Assembly: GCA_007134405.1 (NCBI GenBank)
Contig: SLKW01000297.1
Location: 1-10,421, forward strand
DNA: 10,421 bases
Direction of reading: 5' to 3'
Source: Paracoccaceae bacterium
GTDB taxonomy: Bacteria > Pseudomonadota > Alphaproteobacteria > Rhodobacterales > Rhodobacteraceae
The notes beneath the pieces are model-generated. The model had not been told where the DNA came from. It saw only the letters and a list, made by a program, of their open reading frames with translations, and made no database searches. Shown in pieces: positions 6,731 through 10,421 of this stretch. Made by a program: the position numbers and the translations under genes. Within the stretch, counting starts at the first letter, position 1; every line of letters starts with the position of its first letter.

Positions 6731-6751
6731 TTGTTCACGAAACGAGAACAA
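6731..6751. promoter_or_regulatory. Inverted repeat TTGTTC-N9-GAACAA, possible operator
   Basis: TTGTTC (6731-6736) and GAACAA (6746-6751) are perfect 6-bp arms separated by 9 bases, centred about 43 bases before the start codon of the DUF6456-like gene. Arm centres are about 15 bases apart, close to one and a half DNA turns. A dimeric regulator, possibly the adjacent HTH protein itself, could bind here. It is not the alphaproteobacterial LexA box, which is a direct repeat GAAC-N7-GAAC. Confidence 0.3.
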
Positions 6752-6783
6752 AGAAACGTTCGCACGATCGATCAAGGACCGCC

Positions 6784-7839
6784 ATGACCGCAAGTCACAA
6801 GTTCAAGGATTCGCTGCCAAACTGGGTGCCTGCCGAAGCCCGGCTGTACCTGACGCATACCGCGGACGGTCGCTCACTCCGCTCGATCGCGCGCGAGCAG
6901 GGCGTCCATGCCTCGACCATTCTGCGTCAGGTGCGACGCTTCGAACATCGGCGCGACGATCCGCTCGTCGACTGCGCCCTGGGCCGGTTACGGCAGGCCG
7001 CCGGCGCCTCTCCCGACCAGGAATTCAAGGAAGGCTGCAACATGACCCTTCACATCCGATCCGCCCGCCGCGATCCGAACGAATTGCTCGATGAGGAGCG
7101 CTTGAACGCCGAGGCGCTGCGCGTGTTGCGGCGCATGGCCGAACCGGGCGTCGTGATGGCGGTCGCGGCGGACATGGATCGCGCGGTGGTCTTGCGCGAC
7201 GGGCCGGAGGGGGCCATTCGCCTCGCGGTGCTTGATCGTCCGGTGGCCGAGGCCTTCGCCCTGCGCGAATGGATCTCGTGCAGCAAGCCGGGCCGGGTGG
7301 CGCGCTATCTGATCACCGGCCAGGGGCGCGCGGCTTTGCGCCAATTGATCGATGGTACCGAAAGTGATGAGGACCGCGGCGACGATGAACCGGCCCGCGG
7401 TCGGTTCTGCCAAACCGAGTCGCCAATCGTTGTTCTGGCGCGGCGGCGCGACAAGGATGGCAAGCCGTTCCTGGGTCCGGATCTCGTGATCGCGGCCGAA
7501 CGGCTGCGCGAGGATTTCGAGGTGGCGCAAACCGGCCCTCGCCTTGCGCAGGACTGGAACCGCTTTCTGACCGCTGGCGCCAGCAGCGGCCTTTCCGGCG
7601 ATGGTCGTGGGCATGAACCAGCGGGAGCCAAGGACCGACTGGTTGCGGCGCTGGCAGAGCTTGGCCCCGGACTGGGGGACGTCGCCCTGCGCTGCTGCTG
7701 CTATCTGGAGGGCCTCGAAACAGCCGAGCAGGCGATGGGCTGGTCGGCTCGGTCGGGCAAGATCGTTCTGCGCATCGCGCTGATGCGACTCAAGCGGCAT
7801 TATGATTCGCTGGGCGACTCGGCGAAGATGATTGGCTGA
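6784..7839 (+). CDS. DUF6456-domain DNA-binding protein (probable transcriptional regulator)
   Basis: 351 aa from the ATG at 6784, chosen because AAGGA lies 5 nt upstream. The open frame begins 38 codons earlier, but that stretch is low-complexity and lacks a binding site. Residues about 28-53 form a helix-turn-helix (DGRSLRSIAREQGVHASTIL) like sigma region 4 or a resolvase HTH. Residues about 100-190 form a middle domain with a winged-helix look (GRVARYLITGQGRAAL). Residues about 213-340 match the alphaproteobacterial domain DUF6456 as I recall it, with SPIVVLARRRDKDGKPFLG, ERLREDFEVAQTGPRLAQDW and a last helical segment GWSARSGKIVLRIALMRLK. Two acidic or Gly/Ser linkers (192-204, 264-280) separate the domains. 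The target genes are unknown. It is transcribed away from the DUF6477-like gene and followed by a strong hairpin. The name is family-level only; regulation is inferred from the HTH. Confidence 0.85.
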   Translation: MTASHKFKDSLPNWVPAEARLYLTHTADGRSLRSIAREQGVHASTILRQVRRFEHRRDDPLVDCALGRLRQAAGASPDQEFKEGCNMTLHIRSARRDPNELLDEERLNAEALRVLRRMAEPGVVMAVAADMDRAVVLRDGPEGAIRLAVLDRPVAEAFALREWISCSKPGRVARYLITGQGRAALRQLIDGTESDEDRGDDEPARGRFCQTESPIVVLARRRDKDGKPFLGPDLVIAAERLREDFEVAQTGPRLAQDWNRFLTAGASSGLSGDGRGHEPAGAKDRLVAALAELGPGLGDVALRCCCYLEGLETAEQAMGWSARSGKIVLRIALMRLKRHYDSLGDSAKMIG

Positions 7840-7864
7840 ACCTTCAGAACTCGGTTAATCGGTC

Positions 7865-7893
7865 AGCGCCGCGCATCCCCGATGCGCGGTGCT
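7865..7893. terminator. Strong bidirectional hairpin between the DUF6456-like gene and trpD
   Basis: AGCGCCGCGCATC (7865-7877) pairs with GATGCGCGGTGCT (7881-7893) over 13 bp with a single G-U pair and a CCC loop. It starts 26 bases after the plus-strand stop at 7839. A short A/T stretch (AAACATTT) follows in place of a proper T-run. It probably ends the plus-strand transcript and may also block the trpD transcript arriving from the other side. Confidence 0.6.
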
Positions 7894-8023
7894 AAACATT
7901 TCGGGCCTTTGTCGGATGGTCCAACTGGCCGCAGGGTAGCGATCCGCGGCACGGATAGGCGCCCGCAACCCTGATGCACACACCGAAAAGACGTTGCAGA
8001 CGGTTTGACCGGGAAACGCCTGC
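7894..8023. other. Intergenic remainder downstream of trpD, no gene seen
   Basis: These 130 bases lie between the hairpin and the trpD stop codon. I find no convincing reading frame, RNA or repeat on either strand. In particular, there is no recognisable remnant of trpC, which would be expected to start here on the minus strand. Confidence 0.6.
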
Positions 8024-9052
8024 TCAGTTGGGAGCCGGGATCGGAACCTCGGCCGCGAGCGCGGTGACCTTGCCCATCGCCGCGCCGGAGACGATCGATT
8101 CGCGCGCCATTTCGACGCCGTGGACGAGATCTGACGACCGCTCGGCGACGACCAGAGCGGCTGCGGCGTTCAACAGTATCGCGTCGCGATAGGCCGGCCG
8201 GCCGCCGCCGGAGAGCACGGCGCGCATCTCGGCCGCATTGGCCGCCGCCTCGCCGCCGAGCAATTCCTCGAACGGATGAAGCGGCAGGCCCGCTTCCTCG
8301 GGGTGCAGGGTGAATTCGCGGATCGCGCCGTCCTCGAGCGCGACGACGGTGCTTGCAGCGGCGATGGACAACTCGTCGGTGCCATCGCCACCATGCACGA
8401 GCCAGGCGCGCTCGGATCCGAGCGCTTGCAGCACCTCGGCCATCGGACGCAGGAGGTCAGGCCGGAAGGCGCCGGTCAGTTGGCGCTTCACGCCCGCCGG
8501 GTTGGTCAGGGGGCCGAGGATGTTGAACACTGTCCGCGTCCCCAGTTCCGCCCGCACCGGGCCGACATGCCGCATCGCCGGGTGATGCATTGGCGCCATC
8601 ATGAAGCAGATGCCCGTGGCGGCCAGCGCGGCCTCGACCTCGGTGGGGCCGACCATCACATTGATGCCCAGTGCGGCAAGCGCATCGGCCGCTCCGGATT
8701 TCGAGCTGAGATTGCGGTTGCCATGCTTGGCGACCGGCACGCCAGCACCTGCCACAACGAACGCCGCCGCTGTGGAGATGTTGAGCGTTCCCTTGCCGTC
8801 GCCACCGGTTCCAACGATGTCCATGGCACCTTCAGGCGCGCGCACCTTCAGGCATTTGCCGCGCATTACCGCCGCCGCCGCGGCGTATTCGTCGACCGTC
8901 TCGCCGCGCGTTCGCAGGACCATCAGGAAGCCGCCCATCTGTGCCGGCGTCGCCTCGCCCTCGAACAGGATGTCGAAGGCGTGCTCGGCCTCGGCGCGGG
9001 TGAGCGGGCGTTCGATGGCGGTGGCAATCAGCGGCTTCAGATCGAGGTTCAT
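8024..9052 (-). CDS. trpD: Anthranilate phosphoribosyltransferase
   Basis: Transfers phosphoribosyl from PRPP to anthranilate, the second committed step of tryptophan synthesis, in the cytoplasm. 342 aa, full length. The PRPP loop [14 protein letters not shown] is at 81-94 and the second signature [21 protein letters not shown] at 109-129. The anthranilate-binding and catalytic stretch [20 protein letters not shown] is at 155-174, the segment [10 protein letters not shown] at 176-185, and the metal-binding Asp226-Glu227 sits in GGDGTDELS. No key residue is missing. Its ATG overlaps the trpG stop by four bases (ATGA), so translation is coupled. In most relatives trpC follows trpD. Here a convergent, unrelated gene follows. 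Confidence 0.97.
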   Translation of the reverse strand: MNLDLKPLIATAIERPLTRAEAEHAFDILFEGEATPAQMGGFLMVLRTRGETVDEYAAAAAVMRGKCLKVRAPEGAMDIVGTGGDGKGTLNISTAAAFVVAGAGVPVAKHGNRNLSSKSGAADALAALGINVMVGPTEVEAALAATGICFMMAPMHHPAMRHVGPVRAELGTRTVFNILGPLTNPAGVKRQLTGAFRPDLLRPMAEVLQALGSERAWLVHGGDGTDELSIAAASTVVALEDGAIREFTLHPEEAGLPLHPFEELLGGEAAANAAEMRAVLSGGGRPAYRDAILLNAAAALVVAERSSDLVHGVEMARESIVSGAAMGKVTALAAEVPIPAPN

Positions 9053-9630
9053 GCCGTCACCGACAGTCTGTCCAGGAAGTTGCGCAGGAGCCGGTGCCCA
9101 TGCTGCGAGGCGATGCTCTCGGGATGAAATTGTACGCCCTCGATGGGCAACTCGCGGTGGCGCAGGCCCATTATGGTACCATCCTCCAGCCAGGCATTGA
9201 CCGCGAGTGCGTCGGCAAGAGAAGCGCGTTCAACGACGAGGCTGTGATACCGGGTCGCGGCGAAGGGAGAGGGCAGGGTGGCGAAGACCCCGGTGGCGTC
9301 GTGATGAACCTGGCCGAGCTTGCCGTGCACGATTTCGGCCGCGCGCACGACGCGTCCGCCAAAGGCTTGCCCGATGGCCTGATGGCCGAGGCAGACGCCC
9401 AGAAGCGGCGTCCGCGTTTCCGCGGCGGCGGCGATTAGAGGCAGGCATATCCCGGCCCGGTCCGGATCGCAGGGCCCCGGGCTGAGGACGATGCCGCTTG
9501 GGCGCAGCGCCATCGCGGCCTGCACGTCCAGCGCGTCGTTGCGCCGTACCGTCACCTCGGCACCAAGTTCGCCAAGATAGTGGACAAGGTTGTAGGTAAA
9601 ACTGTCGTAGTTATCGATGAGCAGCAGCAT
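9049..9630 (-). CDS. trpG: Anthranilate synthase glutamine amidotransferase component (TrpG/PabA)
   Basis: Releases ammonia from glutamine for the TrpE subunit to make anthranilate from chorismate. 193 aa, the normal length of a stand-alone component. It opens [20 protein letters not shown] as in the whole family. The class I amidotransferase triad is complete: Cys80 in [15 protein letters not shown], and His169 and Glu171 in GVQFHPES. The frame stays open 48 codons upstream, but homology and an AAAAGG site 7 nt before it fix the ATG at 9630-9628. In many bacteria one such subunit also serves PabB for folate. The pairing with trpD argues for TrpG as the main job. trpE is not in the window. 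In R. sphaeroides, as I recall, trpE lies on the other side of a yibQ gene. Confidence 0.95.
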   Translation of the reverse strand: MLLLIDNYDSFTYNLVHYLGELGAEVTVRRNDALDVQAAMALRPSGIVLSPGPCDPDRAGICLPLIAAAAETRTPLLGVCLGHQAIGQAFGGRVVRAAEIVHGKLGQVHHDATGVFATLPSPFAATRYHSLVVERASLADALAVNAWLEDGTIMGLRHRELPIEGVQFHPESIASQHGHRLLRNFLDRLSVTA

Positions 9631-9657
9631 TCCGCGACCTTTTGCCGAGGCTTTGCA

Positions 9658-9687
9658 TTCATGCCCATGCCCGCGCCGCCGGGTCAA
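9658..9687 (-). promoter_or_regulatory. Possible trpG promoter
   Basis: On the minus strand TTGACC (9687-9682) and CATGAA (9663-9658) stand 18 bases apart. The -35 is good and the -10 poor. This would start transcription roughly 20-25 bases before the trpG ATG. No other candidate is clearly better. Confidence 0.25.
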
Positions 9688-9689
9688 GG

Positions 9690-9701
9690 GCGGCATGCCG
9701 C
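9690..9701. repeat. 12-bp perfect palindrome between trpG and the YibQ-like gene
   Basis: GCGGCATGCCGC is self-complementary and lies just upstream of the possible trpG -35 element. An overlapping pair GCCGCC (9675-9680) / GGCGGC (9689-9694) can form an alternative stem. It could be an operator for either divergent gene. GC-rich DNA produces such palindromes by chance, so the case is modest. Confidence 0.3.
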
Positions 9702-9785
9702 AGGGGGAGGCAAGCCATCGGCAGAAAGGGGTCGAAACCGCGCGCGTCGGCGGATAAACCGGGCAAAGGTTCACAGGAGCGCGCG

Positions 9786-10421
9786 ATGGCGGGGTTTTTC
9801 AAGGGCATGGTGATCGGGCTGGCCATTGGCGCCGGCGGCTTCGTCGTCGCTGCATTCCTGATCCCTCCCGCCCCCGATCAGATCGACTCCGCTGCTCCAT
9901 CACCAGAGCCGACACCGGCGCCGGGCGAACCGCCGGAAAACGCCGTAGAAGACGACGCCCTGCGCGAACCCGAGAGCGAAAGCAGCGGCGGGTCGGATAC
10001 CCCGGCAGACGCGCGTACGCCGGCCGAGGCAGAATCGGCAGACCCCACGAGTGGAGCGGACATTGCGGCGCAGGACGAACCCGCGCTCGCGCCCGGTCAA
10101 GCTTCGCAAACGACGCCCACGGAGCCCGAGGCGACAGAGCTAACCTCCGACGAAGGGCTGGGTGACGAGGACCGGGTCTCCGATCTGCCCGAGGATCAGG
10201 CAGTCGCGGCCGACAGCGCGCTGCCCGAGGCCGAGCACGAAACGCGGGATGTGATGCCGGCGGACGACGATCTGGAGATCGCGTTGCCCGACGCGAGCGC
10301 ACAAGACGATGATGAGCCGCTGTCTCCTGGCGAGCCCGCAACGGATGCCGCACCGGAGGCTGCCGACGCCTCACAAGCTCCAGTTGATCCGGTCGCAGAA
10401 GAGTTGAGCGGGGGCGAAGCG
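9786..10421 (+). CDS. Membrane-anchored acidic protein, probable YibQ-type divergent polysaccharide deacetylase (3' end outside window)
   Basis: The frame runs 212 codons from ATG 9786 to the window edge without a stop. AGGAG at 9775-9779 sits 6 nt before the start. Residues 4-26 ([22 protein letters not shown]) are one hydrophobic helix with a Lys near the front, a signal anchor that would place the rest in the periplasm. Residues 31-212 are a low-complexity linker rich in Asp, Glu, Pro and Ala. About 50 acidic residues face only four Arg, with no Lys, no Cys and no aromatic residue, so it must be disordered. The catalytic domain is not visible. I name it YibQ-like because a divergent polysaccharide deacetylase gene with such an N-terminus sits beside trpG in Rhodobacteraceae. 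If the C-terminal domain differs, another envelope protein with a long linker is possible. Confidence 0.7.
   Translation, partial: MAGFFKGMVIGLAIGAGGFVVAAFLIPPAPDQIDSAAPSPEPTPAPGEPPENAVEDDALREPESESSGGSDTPADARTPAEAESADPTSGADIAAQDEPALAPGQASQTTPTEPEATELTSDEGLGDEDRVSDLPEDQAVAADSALPEAEHETRDVMPADDDLEIALPDASAQDDDEPLSPGEPATDAAPEAADASQAPVDPVAEELSGGEA

Noticed and set aside
6733..6749. LexA (SOS) box suggested by GTTC...GAAC
   Set aside because: The alphaproteobacterial box is a direct repeat GAAC-N7-GAAC. Here the elements are inverted with a 9-base spacer.
6670..6783. 38-residue N-terminal extension of the DUF6456-like protein
   Set aside because: It lacks a ribosome binding site, has Lys/Arg-rich low-complexity sequence, and overlaps the apparent promoter elements. 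The ATG at 6784 has a clear AAGGA.
9631..9774. Upstream extension of trpG or a trp leader peptide
   Set aside because: The in-frame extension has one Trp codon, no run of Trp codons and no attenuator stem pair. The family start and ribosome binding site are at 9630.
1..10421. Mobile element, CRISPR, tRNA or defence island
   Set aside because: No transposase, integrase, terminal repeats, regularly spaced repeats or tRNA-like cloverleaf was seen. The genes are housekeeping or family-typical.

Overview
The window looks like chromosomal DNA of an alphaproteobacterium of the Rhodobacteraceae (Rhodobacter/Paracoccus/Roseobacter group). The DNA is GC-rich, the genes are compact, and GC-type codon use leaves long antisense open frames. 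It carries family-typical markers: a DUF6477/DUF6456-type gene pair, a PhaR-type operator, an FnrL/FixK-type box, and a YibQ-like gene divergent from trpG. I see no insertion sequence, phage gene, tRNA, rRNA or CRISPR array. It reads as core chromosome, not an accessory island.

Layout. Positions 1-155 (minus) hold the first 51 codons of a patatin-type lipid hydrolase whose promoter carries a perfect CTGC-N3-GCAG palindrome, the motif of the PHB regulator PhaR. An 86-aa aromatic-rich protein of unknown function follows at 426-686 (plus), behind a TTGC-N6-TCAA box. After a hairpin shared by two convergent genes comes a block on the minus strand. In transcription order it is a DUF6477-like protein (6543-6181), an RACo/RamA-type corrinoid-activation ferredoxin-ATPase (6051-4018), glmU (3923-2580) and glmS (2576-759). 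A DUF6456-like DNA-binding protein (6784-7839, plus) is divergent from the DUF6477 gene. It ends at a strong hairpin facing the trpG-trpD pair (9630-8024, minus). A membrane-anchored, very acidic protein starts at 9786 (plus) and runs off the window. It is probably the N-terminal part of a YibQ-type divergent polysaccharide deacetylase.

How the genes work together. GlmS makes glucosamine-6-P and GlmU makes UDP-GlcNAc; their genes are 3 nt apart and form one unit for peptidoglycan and LPS precursors. TrpG and TrpD share an ATGA overlap and work in tryptophan synthesis. The trpC gene expected after trpD is absent. The RACo-like gene stands without any corrinoid methyltransferase nearby, which fits a housekeeping role such as reactivating a split methionine synthase. 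No radically new system is evident. The best leads are the PhaR-type operator on the patatin gene, the FNR-type box before the 86-aa orphan, the hairpin covering the glmU ribosome binding site, and the CtrA-like site between the DUF6477 and DUF6456 genes.
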